Source of the DNA: Vibrio sp. ED004
Lineage (GTDB): Bacteria > Pseudomonadota > Gammaproteobacteria > Enterobacterales > Vibrionaceae
Length of the DNA: 64,000 nucleotides
Assembly (NCBI RefSeq): GCF_023206395.1
Contig: NZ_CP066150.1
Coordinates: 434,001 to 498,000, forward strand
Direction: 5' to 3'
The notes under the pieces are model-generated. The model made no database searches. It was not told the origin of the DNA and saw only the letters and a list, made by a program, of their open reading frames with translations. The position numbers and the translations under genes were made by a program. Positions 53,130 through 62,027 of this stretch are shown here, in pieces (the first letter of the stretch is position 1; the number at the start of each line of letters is the position of its first letter).

Positions 53130-53933
53130 TTACCAATAGTTCTCACTGCTGAATTGACCCGGCTTTCTACGTAAGTGCTTCTCGAAACCCAAGCTAGTTA
53201 GTGCTTCGCTCGTGTCACGAACCATTTGCGGATTGCCACAAAGGTAGAAAAAACTGCGGGTCTGATTGAAAGCGACAGACGCGGTTTGCTCAAGGTCGCC
53301 TCCAAGTAACAAGCTTGGGATTCGTCCGCGCAAAGTTCCGGTGACTGATTCTCTAGAAATAATTGGCACATATTTAAGTTTCCCTTGAAAGTGATCGACG
53401 AGTTGAGTAATACGGTCTCGATAAGTCAGGTCTTGTTCTGTTCTTACGGCATGAACCAATACAAGGTTTTTGAATGAGGCGGCTTTTTCAGATTCAGAGC
53501 CGTTTTGCTCCTGTATCTGCATACTTTCGAGCATTGAGATAAATGGGCCCACCGCAGTTCCAGTTGAAAGCATCCATAGATCGTCTGCGATCTCTGGGAT
53601 CTCATCCAATGTCATAAATCCACTAGGGTCTTTGCCAACAAAGATGTCGTCGCCTACCTTCAACTGATGAAGTTGAGGAGAGAGTTGACCGTTTTGATCC
53701 TTAACAATCAAAAACTCTAAATGCTGATGGCCTTTTGTGTGTTCTGGCGCATTCACCATTGAATAAGCACGTCTCACAAACTCATCCTCACTATTGAGTA
53801 AGCCGAGCTTAGTAAACTGACCCGCCTGATAAGGGGAGACAGGAGCACTGACTTGGAGTGAGAACAATTGATCTGTCCACTCTGTCTTGTGTGTTACTTT
53901 TCCTGTTACCAAACCATGAGGAATATCTGTCAT
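53130..53933 (-). CDS. fpr: Ferredoxin/flavodoxin-NADP+ reductase
   Basis: Fpr moves electrons between NADPH and ferredoxin or flavodoxin through FAD. From the ATG at 53933 (AAGGTG upstream) the protein has 267 aa. FAD site RRAYSMVN, NADP site STGTAVGPFISML, CGNPQMVRDT and the C-terminal aromatic SENYW are like E. coli Fpr (248 aa); an insert of about 12 residues (QNGSESEKAAS) lies near 152. It is upstream of the DUF1971 gene. Confidence 0.95.
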   Translation of the reverse strand: MTDIPHGLVTGKVTHKTEWTDQLFSLQVSAPVSPYQAGQFTKLGLLNSEDEFVRRAYSMVNAPEHTKGHQHLEFLIVKDQNGQLSPQLHQLKVGDDIFVGKDPSGFMTLDEIPEIADDLWMLSTGTAVGPFISMLESMQIQEQNGSESEKAASFKNLVLVHAVRTEQDLTYRDRITQLVDHFQGKLKYVPIISRESVTGTLRGRIPSLLLGGDLEQTASVAFNQTRSFFYLCGNPQMVRDTSEALTSLGFEKHLRRKPGQFSSENYW

Positions 53934-54286
53934 ATCATCACCTTTGTGTAGAGAAGTTATCTCATTAAGGATACTCAACTATCTTACTTTTTGGAGTTGC
54001 ATGTACCATGCCAATGATGAGAATGCTTATCAATACTGAGTTTCTGAGAGGAATTACTCTTAATCGAGTCAAAAACACACACCGTGCATTGAGTCTTAAT
54101 GACTTGTAGTGGTCTTTTTGTTTCATTAAAAGTTGGACTATGGTGGCTTTGCTATGGCTAATTTTGAACTGAGCTTGATTAAACTCAACGAGTGGTTTGA
54201 CCCTTGAACGAATCCACCAATAACTAAAGAGAATAATTTACAGATGAGTATAATGGCGGCTTTCGATCTCAATATAGCCGTGTTTT
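53934..54286. other. Gene-free stretch between fpr and yihG
   Basis: About 350 bp, AT-rich, with promoters of both flanking genes. The only open frames are tiny, for example 54244-54294 (16 codons), which overlaps the yihG-like start by 8 nt. Confidence 0.55.
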
Positions 54287-55231
54287 ATGCTTGATAATCT
54301 TCGTATGGCCTTGAATGTGTTGTTCGTGACCATTAATACTGCAATGACTGCGTTTACCGTAAGCTTCTTTGGCCTCATCAAACTGATTCTTCCAATCTCT
54401 GTTGTACAGAAGTCGTGTACTCGTCTCGCTAACTTCACATTTTGGTGTTGGGCTTCGCTCAATCTTTGGATGCTGAATATTAATAATGATATCGAATGGC
54501 AAGTCGAAGGAGGAGAGGACATCTCGACCAAACAGTGGTACTTGATGATGTCTAATCACCTGAGCTGGGCGGATATTGTGATTTTGTCTTCTATCTTGAA
54601 AGATAAGATGCCGATGACTAAGTTCTTCCTTAAGCACGAACTGTTGTACGTGCCTTTTGTTGGCTTAGCCTGCTGGGGCTTAGATATGCCGTTCATGCGA
54701 CGTCACTCCCGCGAGTTTTTGTTACGCAACCCAGAGCGCCGTAATGATGATTTCGATGCCATCAACAAGGCGTGTACCAAGTTCAAGCTAGCGCCGACAA
54801 CATTGGTTAACTTTGTGGAAGGAACGCGTGCTAACCACGACAAACTGGCGACAGCGAAAACCCCTTACCGACACCTATTGAAGCCAAAAACTGGCGGTGT
54901 GGCGTTTGCTCTATCTGCAATGGGCCCAATCTTAGATGGTATTGTTGATGTGACTCTGGCTTACCCTGAAAACCAAGTATCTCCGTTTGAAGATATGCTA
55001 AAAGGCAAAATGACCAAGGTGGTGGTGCGTATTAAATTGCACCCGATGGACGAGAACGTAAACGGTAATTACTTTGAAGATAAAGCATTTAAACGTCGCT
55101 TCCACAGTTGGTTAAACAACACGTGGAAAGAGAAAGACGAATATCTTGATACGGTTTACGGGGTTGATACGCCCTCTGAGGTTGAAACGATTGAGCAGCC
55201 TGATGCGGTTCATAAGAAACAAGAGCAGTAA
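54287..55231 (+). CDS. yihG: Membrane lysophospholipid-type acyltransferase (YihG family)
   Basis: A 314-aa PlsC-domain protein. It has an N-terminal membrane segment (about residues 10-38), the acyltransferase HX4D motif NHLSWAD (His91, Asp96), a glycerol-phosphate-type GLDMPFMRRHSR and the FVEGTR motif. YihG-type enzymes acylate lysophosphatidic acid. The C-terminus is charged. The start ATG has no good ribosome site, but a short upstream frame ends across it. An alternative ATG lies at 54305. Confidence 0.9.
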   Translation: MLDNLRMALNVLFVTINTAMTAFTVSFFGLIKLILPISVVQKSCTRLANFTFWCWASLNLWMLNINNDIEWQVEGGEDISTKQWYLMMSNHLSWADIVILSSILKDKMPMTKFFLKHELLYVPFVGLACWGLDMPFMRRHSREFLLRNPERRNDDFDAINKACTKFKLAPTTLVNFVEGTRANHDKLATAKTPYRHLLKPKTGGVAFALSAMGPILDGIVDVTLAYPENQVSPFEDMLKGKMTKVVVRIKLHPMDENVNGNYFEDKAFKRRFHSWLNNTWKEKDEYLDTVYGVDTPSEVETIEQPDAVHKKQEQ

Positions 55232-55260
55232 GCTCAAACCAAAATGACAACATTAAAAAA

Positions 55261-55293
55261 AAGCCGATAGCTCATTTGAACTATCGGCTTTTT
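55261..55293. terminator. Terminator of yihG, bidirectional
   Basis: AAGCCGATAG pairs with CTATCGGCTT, with A and T runs on either side. Confidence 0.9.
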
Positions 55294-55344
55294 TATTGAA
55301 TTAGGTTTTTCAGAAGTAAGCGGGATAGTTAGTGCTTACTACTG

Positions 55345-56067
55345 TTAAATGGCTTGGTACGCATCGATGATGTGTTTAACTTCACTAGGCTTACCTTGCT
55401 TTTCTTGGCCTTGATGAATACGTAAGTAGTGCTGCAGCGTTTTGGCTTTGTACTGCTGAGATACCTTCATTTTTTCATCACAACTCGATGTCCAAATCTT
55501 GTCACCCACGTTTGATATCTCGCTAACGGTTTGGGTCTTTTCTGAATCACCGCGGCTATTACTCACCAATAAAATCTCGTAATAACGATGGTTCTCTTCA
55601 ATCAACACTTCATCAATAAGGCCAAAATTGAGCGCCTTTAAATGACTTCTCAACTCGAATTGTTGATGTACCGGACAAAGCAAGAAATCGATCGCTTTGT
55701 CTGGGTGTTGACGATGAATATCATCAACGAGCTTTTGAGTAAGATCACCACCGACGCCCGCAATAATAACTAGGTGTTTGCCAGTATGTTTCTCAAGAGG
55801 GATAGCGGCGACATCCATACAATAGACTTGCCATTGGCTGGTAACCGTTTGTTCGGCTTTATTATCTTGTGGAAAGTAGCGCGCTAGCTTGCCTTCAAGC
55901 TCACACATTAGAGACGGGACAATATCGACAAAGTGAATTTGAGGCGATTTGTTATCCGACAGCAATTGAACACCCAAGAAGCCGTGATCACAGCAACAGT
56001 CCCAAATATGTTGGTAGTCATTGCTGACAAGGGAATAGAGAGTTTGCAGTCGGTTACTTAGCTTCAT
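55345..56067 (-). CDS. tRNA(adenine-N1)-methyltransferase, TrmK-like
   Basis: A SAM-dependent methyltransferase of 240 aa from the ATG at 56067, where the conserved TrmK pattern begins (MKLSNRLQTLYSLV). The SAM motif IWDCCCDHGFLG is at about 23-34, and LVIIAGVGGDLTQKLV with CPVHQQFELR at the catalytic region follow. Family proteins methylate A22 of tRNA in Firmicutes; gammaproteobacterial members may have another target. A longer frame goes upstream to 56271 but overlaps the GGDEF gene. Confidence 0.82.
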   Translation of the reverse strand: MKLSNRLQTLYSLVSNDYQHIWDCCCDHGFLGVQLLSDNKSPQIHFVDIVPSLMCELEGKLARYFPQDNKAEQTVTSQWQVYCMDVAAIPLEKHTGKHLVIIAGVGGDLTQKLVDDIHRQHPDKAIDFLLCPVHQQFELRSHLKALNFGLIDEVLIEENHRYYEILLVSNSRGDSEKTQTVSEISNVGDKIWTSSCDEKMKVSQQYKAKTLQHYLRIHQGQEKQGKPSEVKHIIDAYQAI

Positions 56068-56137
56068 AAGGCTCGTGTCGTTAGAAAAGGGGTATCGTCG
56101 TGTTGAACGCGCATTGTAATGACTTTCCATAAAAACA

Positions 56138-56169
56138 AAAGCACCTAGAGTATGAATCCTAGGTGCTTT
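56138..56169 (-). terminator. Terminator of the GGDEF gene
   Basis: AAAGCACCTAG pairs with CTAGGTGCTTT; the minus strand continues TGTTTTTATG. Confidence 0.8.
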
Positions 56170-56218
56170 GTTGTTATTGGTATCGCACCAATTACGATAC
56201 GAGTGTGTTAGCTCATGT

Positions 56219-58024
56219 CTATGACGCTTTAGCGAAAGCTCTGATATGGCCTTCCACTCGGTTCTTACCAAGTTGTTGCGCGATAAGCTTTGCCTGTTCC
56301 GCCAGCGCTAAAGCTGAGTCTGTTTCGCCTTCTATTTGTGAGTACCCCACGCTAACCCCTAGTGACAAGGTGATATCTGGAGTGACGATGGCTTTCTCCG
56401 CGATTGCTATTCGGCACTGGTCTAGTTGGAATTTGGCATCTTTCACGTCATTGGCCTTGAACAATACAGCGAACTCTTTTCCTCCAACACGCGCCAAGCA
56501 AAGACCTTTCGGCTTAGGGAAGTAAGAACGCAGTGATTCTGCAGTCAGCTTGATCATCTGATCTCCCACCGCTTCACCGTAGGCACGGTTTACATGGTCG
56601 AAGTTATCGATATCAATCAGTGAGACGTAGGTGTCGGGCTCGCTCGCGTAGTTTTCGATGGCGATACTGAAACTGCTCTTATTGTCTAACTGCGTCATCA
56701 GGTCTTTGCTGCTCAATTGATGTTGAAGCAGTAAGTTAGACAAAGAGACCTCAGTGTAATCACGGATCATTCGTAAAATACTCTGACTGATCGGCAAGTT
56801 GGCGTTGAGGTAGATCACTGCTATCAACTGTTTGCGAGAATACATAGGAATACAGTAATGACGTTGGTGTATTTTGAGTTTACGAGCCAATGGATCGGCG
56901 TATTTCCCGTTTCTGTAAGCCATGGAGTCCGGGACAAAGCGTTCCGCTAAGAGATCGTCACAATGTACTGTTGATTTGTTTCCGTGGTAGTCGATGGTAC
57001 TGAATGAGTGGCTCTCAGGCTGATACAGACAGAATTGGATACCTTTATGATAGGTAAAGCTATTCAAGATGGATTTCAATTTGCGCTTAAAGCTAGCAAG
57101 GTCTTCAACTTTGTTCAGTTCAGACAAAGATACGTTTAAGCGGTAAGCCAGATAGTTTGCGCTAATCCACAACAGAAGCGGTGAGCCAAGCACCACGCCC
57201 GTTAATGTAAATTGGTGCGAACTGGTTAGGATGTCATGGCGATCAGTGCCTGCGATGAACACCCAGTTCAAACTGTTATCTGCGTCAAATACCGATATTT
57301 TGAAGTTATCTTGATAGTAGTATTCGTGCTTACCAACAGTTTCACCTTGTGAGAGTTGATGGCTGATACCAGCATGATAGCTGACAGATTTAGAGCCGAT
57401 ACGTTTTGGATCTGGGTGAAAGACCAGTCGTTCTGTTGCTCGGTCAACCACAAATACATAGCCGTGATTAAGCGTTTTTAAGTCTCTTAATCCTTGTGTA
57501 GTGTGTAGAAGGTCAAACTCAATCCATATTTCTTCATTCAATCTTTCCGCCGTGTGTTTAACTGCGAATACCCAACGACCATCTGCTTTTTGGTAAATCG
57601 AAGAAATGTAGAAATCTTCAACCACACTGTCTATTGAGTTCCATCTTATGGAATCGATTTGTTCATGGGAAAGAGGTAATCTACGACTTGATATATATTG
57701 TTGGGATTGTGGTTGGTATCGAACGATATCGGAGAAGTTTGGCGTTCTTTTTAGAATATTATCGCTCAACTCTCTGAATTTTTTATCACCGAATGGATCC
57801 GTTTTAGGTAAGCCTAGACTGGTTTCTAAAAAATAGAGTTTACCGAATGTGGCTTCGATGTTGGAACGAATAGTGGAGCTTGCGATACGAATGTTTGATG
57901 ATGATTGTTCAGTTGCTGCTGTTTCTACTTTTTCAAGCTGAGCCACAGCAAGGTAGAGCATCCCTCCGGTTAATAAAATAATGTATGGTTTGAAAAGCCG
58001 AATAAGTGTTTTAGGTAAAGCCAT
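56219..58024 (-). CDS. Membrane sensor with degenerate GGDEF domain
   Basis: A 601-aa protein from the ATG at 58024 (a TTG at 58033 is possible). One membrane helix lies near residues 12-30, a periplasmic Cache-like sensor follows (about 35-265; RRLPLSHEQIDS, GRWVFAVKHTAERL, HPDPKRIG), a second helix near 270-290, a cytoplasmic GAF-like stretch (about 325-420), then the GGDEF domain (about 440-590). The signature reads GGKEF (514-518) instead of GGDEF: the Asp next to the catalytic Glu is replaced by Lys. The rest (DNFDHVNRAYGEAVGD) is well kept. Cyclase activity is doubtful; a c-di-GMP-binding or signalling role is possible. Confidence 0.9.
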   Translation of the reverse strand: MALPKTLIRLFKPYIILLTGGMLYLAVAQLEKVETAATEQSSSNIRIASSTIRSNIEATFGKLYFLETSLGLPKTDPFGDKKFRELSDNILKRTPNFSDIVRYQPQSQQYISSRRLPLSHEQIDSIRWNSIDSVVEDFYISSIYQKADGRWVFAVKHTAERLNEEIWIEFDLLHTTQGLRDLKTLNHGYVFVVDRATERLVFHPDPKRIGSKSVSYHAGISHQLSQGETVGKHEYYYQDNFKISVFDADNSLNWVFIAGTDRHDILTSSHQFTLTGVVLGSPLLLWISANYLAYRLNVSLSELNKVEDLASFKRKLKSILNSFTYHKGIQFCLYQPESHSFSTIDYHGNKSTVHCDDLLAERFVPDSMAYRNGKYADPLARKLKIHQRHYCIPMYSRKQLIAVIYLNANLPISQSILRMIRDYTEVSLSNLLLQHQLSSKDLMTQLDNKSSFSIAIENYASEPDTYVSLIDIDNFDHVNRAYGEAVGDQMIKLTAESLRSYFPKPKGLCLARVGGKEFAVLFKANDVKDAKFQLDQCRIAIAEKAIVTPDITLSLGVSVGYSQIEGETDSALALAEQAKLIAQQLGKNRVEGHIRAFAKAS

Positions 58025-58141
58025 GATATCCAAGACGTTATAGATTCATTTTTATAGTACGGCAATACTAAACAGTTTTATTAACCACATCAATGCAAAT
58101 GATTCCATATGCGTGAATGAGTTTTGTGATATTCAGCTAAC

Positions 58142-58170
58142 AAAAAAGCCAGTCATAAACATAACTGGCC
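58142..58170 (-). terminator. Terminator of glgX
   Basis: GCCAGT (58148-58153) pairs with ACTGGC (58164-58169) with extra pairs; T6 follows on the minus strand. Confidence 0.8.
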
Positions 58171-58191
58171 TCTATGGTTTTCGGTGTTTTA

Positions 58192-60186
58192 TTAAGCTGG
58201 CTTAGCTTTTACTTCAATCAAATCAGTCTTATCTGGCGAGTAGTGCAAAATTGCCATCGAAGTTGGCGATAACAGCATTTCACTTTCTGCATGGCCAGGT
58301 TTTACGTTTCGCGAGTTGGTATCACAAATGGTGACCCAGTTTTGATCGCGATCCGTCGGTAATGAGAAGCGAGCGGGTGCGTTGGTTTGGTTTATCAGAT
58401 AAATCAATTCGTCACCGTCTTTGCCAATACCCAAGTGCAGCGCAACAGAGCTTAAACGATTCCAATCATCATGTTCCATGAGTGTGCCATCGACACGACT
58501 CCAGAAGATGCGATTAGAGTTGCGTTTTTCTCCACTGAACGCCTTAATAAAAGGCACCATGTATTGCTGACGTGCGGATATCATTTCAGCTAACCAACTC
58601 TTGAAATAAGCTTTTCGCTCAGAATCTTCCCAGTTAATCCAGCTAATTACACTGTCTTGACAGTAAGCATTGTTGTTGCCTTTTTGAGTATGAGATAACA
58701 CATCAGCTGTCATGATGTGCGGAATACCAAAAGCAAACAATAGACTCGCCATGAAGTTACGTTTCTGTTTTTCACGTGTGGCAACGACTAACAGGTTTTC
58801 GGTTTCCCCTTCAACACCGTAGTTATCAGAGCGATTATCACCGTGTCCATCTCGGTTGTTCTCACCGTTATCTTCATTGTGCTTGTGCTTGTAAGAGACA
58901 AGATCTTGCATCGTGAAGCCGTCGTGATACGTGATGTAGTTTACGGTTAGTCTGTATGGCCAGTGGGCTGCGCTGTAGATATCACGAGACCCCATTAAGC
59001 GCGTCGCAAACTCTTTTAGATAGCCTTGATCACCGCGCCAGAAACTACGTGTAATATCGCGCAGTTTGTCGTTACATTCATTCCAGCCTAGTGGGAAGTT
59101 ACCTACTTGATAACCGTTAGGGCCAATATCCCACGGTTCTGCAATTAATTTGGTCTCTTTGAGCACAGGATCTTGAGCAACGGCTTTGAAAAAAGCCGCT
59201 TCAGGGTTGTAATTATCGCCTTCGCGTCCCAGTGTCGCAGCCAAATCAAAACGGAAGCCGTCGACTTTGAATTCACTCACCCAGTAACGAAGCGTATCCA
59301 TGACCAAGTTTAGTGCTGGTTGGTGAGTCAGGTCGACGGTGTTACCGCAGCCTGTGAAGTTCGCATAATGACAACCATGCTTAATGTAGTAGCGGCTATC
59401 GAGTGCTTTTAGGTTGAAGGTTGTACCACCTTCACCGCCTTCTGCTGTGTGGTTGTACACCACGTCTAGAATGACCTCGATGCCATTACGGTGCAGTTCG
59501 CGAATCGCAGTCTTTAACTCATTTACGGCATCTTTCTCTGCGTAGCGAGGGTCTGGCACCATGAACAAATATGGGTTGTAGCCCCAATAGTTCACTTTCC
59601 CCATATCCAATAGATGAGGTTCGTGCATACATGCCGCAATAGGTAAAAGTTGTAGAGAGTTGATATTTTGTTGTTTGTAGAACGCAAGCATTTCAGGGCT
59701 AACCAACCCTAAATAACGGCCCTTGGTGTTGGTCTCTACTTCTGGATGAAGTTGAGATAAGCCTTTTACATGGGTTTCAAATAGAACGGTCTCTTCGCGG
59801 CTAATACGTGGCTTCTCTACGTCTTGCCAATCAAAGGCGTCATCGACAACAACACATTTTGCCATCGAGAAGCTTTTTTCATTGGTATATGGAGTGACGT
59901 AATCGAGCGGTTCGCTGATTGCTTTCGCATAGGGGTCGGACAGCAGGATCGGGCCTTCATCAGTTTCAGCAATGAAGCCGTATTTTTGTCCAGCTTTAAT
60001 GCCTTCGATAAACACATATCTGATATCGGCGTATTCATCTTCCAACGTGTAAGTGGTGAATTCATCGTTCTCATCAAAGAGCGCGAGAGATAGAGATTTA
60101 CAGTCAGGAGAAAAAATAGAAAAGTTACAGCCAGTGTTACCTAGCGTTGCGCCTAGCGGATAAGGGCGAGCGAGCGTTCTAGTCAT
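58192..60186 (-). CDS. glgX: Glycogen debranching enzyme (GlgX-type)
   Basis: GlgX cleaves alpha-1,6 branches of glycogen limit dextrins. The 664-aa protein has an N-terminal isoamylase N/CBM48 domain (about 1-130), the GH13 barrel with VILDVVYNHTAEGG, nucleophile Asp in DGFRFDLAA, acid Glu in LIAEPWDIGP, and transition-state Asp in YHDGFTMQDLV, then a C-terminal beta domain. GCHYANFTGCGNTVD is typical of GlgX/isoamylase. Upstream faces lamB, so maltodextrin and glycogen metabolism may share regulation. Confidence 0.96.
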   Translation of the reverse strand: MTRTLARPYPLGATLGNTGCNFSIFSPDCKSLSLALFDENDEFTTYTLEDEYADIRYVFIEGIKAGQKYGFIAETDEGPILLSDPYAKAISEPLDYVTPYTNEKSFSMAKCVVVDDAFDWQDVEKPRISREETVLFETHVKGLSQLHPEVETNTKGRYLGLVSPEMLAFYKQQNINSLQLLPIAACMHEPHLLDMGKVNYWGYNPYLFMVPDPRYAEKDAVNELKTAIRELHRNGIEVILDVVYNHTAEGGEGGTTFNLKALDSRYYIKHGCHYANFTGCGNTVDLTHQPALNLVMDTLRYWVSEFKVDGFRFDLAATLGREGDNYNPEAAFFKAVAQDPVLKETKLIAEPWDIGPNGYQVGNFPLGWNECNDKLRDITRSFWRGDQGYLKEFATRLMGSRDIYSAAHWPYRLTVNYITYHDGFTMQDLVSYKHKHNEDNGENNRDGHGDNRSDNYGVEGETENLLVVATREKQKRNFMASLLFAFGIPHIMTADVLSHTQKGNNNAYCQDSVISWINWEDSERKAYFKSWLAEMISARQQYMVPFIKAFSGEKRNSNRIFWSRVDGTLMEHDDWNRLSSVALHLGIGKDGDELIYLINQTNAPARFSLPTDRDQNWVTICDTNSRNVKPGHAESEMLLSPTSMAILHYSPDKTDLIEVKAKPA

Positions 60187-60428
60187 TGCTTGATTTCTTG
60201 TTCGTTTATCGACATCAGTGAACTATAAGTAAAAAGCTTTGTCACAATAAGGTCAAGCAACTTCACAGATTAATTACTGTTAAAAAAATAATTCATCGAT
60301 GAAGTTCAAATTATATATTTGAACTAGATCTCACTTATGCTGAATAATTAGATCTGTGTGCTGTCTACTCCTCCTAGATTAAGTGATCTACCTCTTTAAA
60401 ACACCGTTCTGTATATTTCCTACTCCCT

Positions 60429-60481
60429 TCTCATCCCCCTTAATTTAGTTCAGGGCGGAGGAAGTCAAACTTGTCATCCCC
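60429..60481. promoter_or_regulatory. MalT-box-like sites in the glgX-lamB gap
   Basis: GGGGATGAGA (minus strand, 60429-60438), AGGGCGGAGG (plus, 60452-60461) and GGGGATGACA (minus, 60472-60481) resemble the MalT box GGGGAKGAGG (9, 8 and 8 of 10). The gap 60187-60620 holds no gene. A CRP-like TTTGA-N6-TCTCA is at 60318-60333. Confidence 0.55.
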
Positions 60482-60620
60482 TCTTAATATTGACCCCGTT
60501 GAAACGAATCAGGGGAAACCCTAAACCTCTCTATCTTACGACTACCATTACTGCCTTTGGTTGCCGCAAGAGAGCAAAAATATAAAAACCTAAAATAAAT
60601 CGTCCTTAATGGAGTTAAGA

Positions 60621-61862
60621 ATGAAAAAAGTAAGTTTGATTGCTGCTGCAGTGGCAACTACATTAGCTGCTGGTTCTGCGTTCGCTGTAGATTTTAATGG
60701 TTACATGCGTGCTGGCACTGGTATCAGTGGTAACGGTAATGGCGATGTATCAGTTAACAAAGCCGGTGTTGGTCGTCTAGGTAACGAAAATGACAACTAC
60801 TACGAGTTCGGTCTAGCTGAAGAATTGAAAACTGGCGAGCAAACGTGGCGCGTAGAATCTATGATTGCTCAAGGCAACAATGGTTCAAATGGTTGGGAAG
60901 ACGGTGATTTCAACGTTGCACAATTCGCTGTTAAAGCTAAAGGTGTTCTATCTTTCGACAACGAAGCAACACTTTGGGCTGGTAAAACATACTATCAACG
61001 TAAAGATATCCACATTACTGATTTCTACTTCCTAGACACATCAGGTACTGGTGGCGGTATTGAAAACCTTTCGATTGGTGACCAGAAGCTATCTGTTGCA
61101 CTGATTCAAGATGGTGACCATGACGAGTCTACTGGCTACAAATTTGATGCCCGTTTAGCGAACATCGGCCTTTGGCAGGATGCTTCTCTAGAGCTAGGAT
61201 TATTATACAACTTTGCAACTGACTCTGATGACAAGAGTGAAGAAGCGGATGATGGCCTACTAGCTTCTGCAATCATTCACCAAGGTATGGACAACGGTTT
61301 CCATCAAACTATCCTACAATATGGTACTAACGGTTACGGTGTTCAAGCTGCAAACTTATGGGGTGCAGGTTCTTACTACGCACGTGGTACTGAAGCAAAC
61401 AATGATGCATCTGGTTTCCGTTTGATCAACTGGGGTGTAATGAACCTTGGTGAGTCTTGGGAAATGGGTCACCAACTAGCATACCTAGCCGGTAGCGACG
61501 TTGGTGGTAGCGACGTAAATGGCGCGTATACCAATAAAAACTTTGATGTTGATCAGTATTCGGTAGTAGTTCGTCCTATGTACAAGTGGAATGACACTAT
61601 GCGTACGATCTTCGAAGCAGGCTACAATGCTGGTGAGCGTATCATTGGTGATGACCAAAATCCTTTAAAAGGCCTAGCTACTGAAGACTTCGGTAACGCT
61701 AAATTCACGGTAGCCCAAGCTTGGGCTATGGGTGACAGCTTCTGGGCTCGTCCTGAAATCCGTGTTTACGGTTCTTACATCCTAGATACTGAAAACAAAG
61801 AAGCATTCAATGGCGACGATACAGAATACGTATTCGGTATTCAAGCTGAAGCTTGGTGGTAA
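60621..61862 (+). CDS. lamB: Maltoporin
   Basis: LamB forms trimeric outer-membrane pores for maltodextrins. The protein has a signal peptide (MKKVSLIAAAVATTLAAGSAFA, 22 residues in all), then VDFNGYMRAGTGISGNG and a beta-strand-rich body with typical LamB GRLGNENDNYYEFGL, ending with Trp, as outer-membrane beta-barrels do. The ATG at 60621 (413 aa) follows GGAG. An earlier frame start at 60609 is unlikely. With malM it makes a lamB-malM unit, and the promoter has MalT-box-like sites. Confidence 0.95.
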   Translation: MKKVSLIAAAVATTLAAGSAFAVDFNGYMRAGTGISGNGNGDVSVNKAGVGRLGNENDNYYEFGLAEELKTGEQTWRVESMIAQGNNGSNGWEDGDFNVAQFAVKAKGVLSFDNEATLWAGKTYYQRKDIHITDFYFLDTSGTGGGIENLSIGDQKLSVALIQDGDHDESTGYKFDARLANIGLWQDASLELGLLYNFATDSDDKSEEADDGLLASAIIHQGMDNGFHQTILQYGTNGYGVQAANLWGAGSYYARGTEANNDASGFRLINWGVMNLGESWEMGHQLAYLAGSDVGGSDVNGAYTNKNFDVDQYSVVVRPMYKWNDTMRTIFEAGYNAGERIIGDDQNPLKGLATEDFGNAKFTVAQAWAMGDSFWARPEIRVYGSYILDTENKEAFNGDDTEYVFGIQAEAWW

Positions 61863-61900
61863 ACACCTAGCGTAACAAATCCTAAACTGTCCTAATTCAT

Positions 61901-61927
61901 AGCCGGCTCGCGTCGGCTATTTTTTTA
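61901..61927 (+). terminator. Hairpin after lamB
   Basis: TAGCCGGC and GTCGGCTA pair (imperfect centre), followed by T7. It may be partial, since malM follows about 100 bp later. Confidence 0.8.
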
Positions 61928-62027
61928 AGGAATGTACGATTAAGTTGATCGTTCCCTAGGTGAATAGTTCTCTTTGTGGTAATTAAAGTTAGTAAATTTC
62001 TTAAAAAAATAACAAGAAGGAAGGGTT

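Noticed and set aside
56067..56271. N-terminal extension of the TrmK-like protein
   Set aside because: It would overlap the GGDEF gene and its terminator, and the family pattern starts at the internal ATG at 56067.
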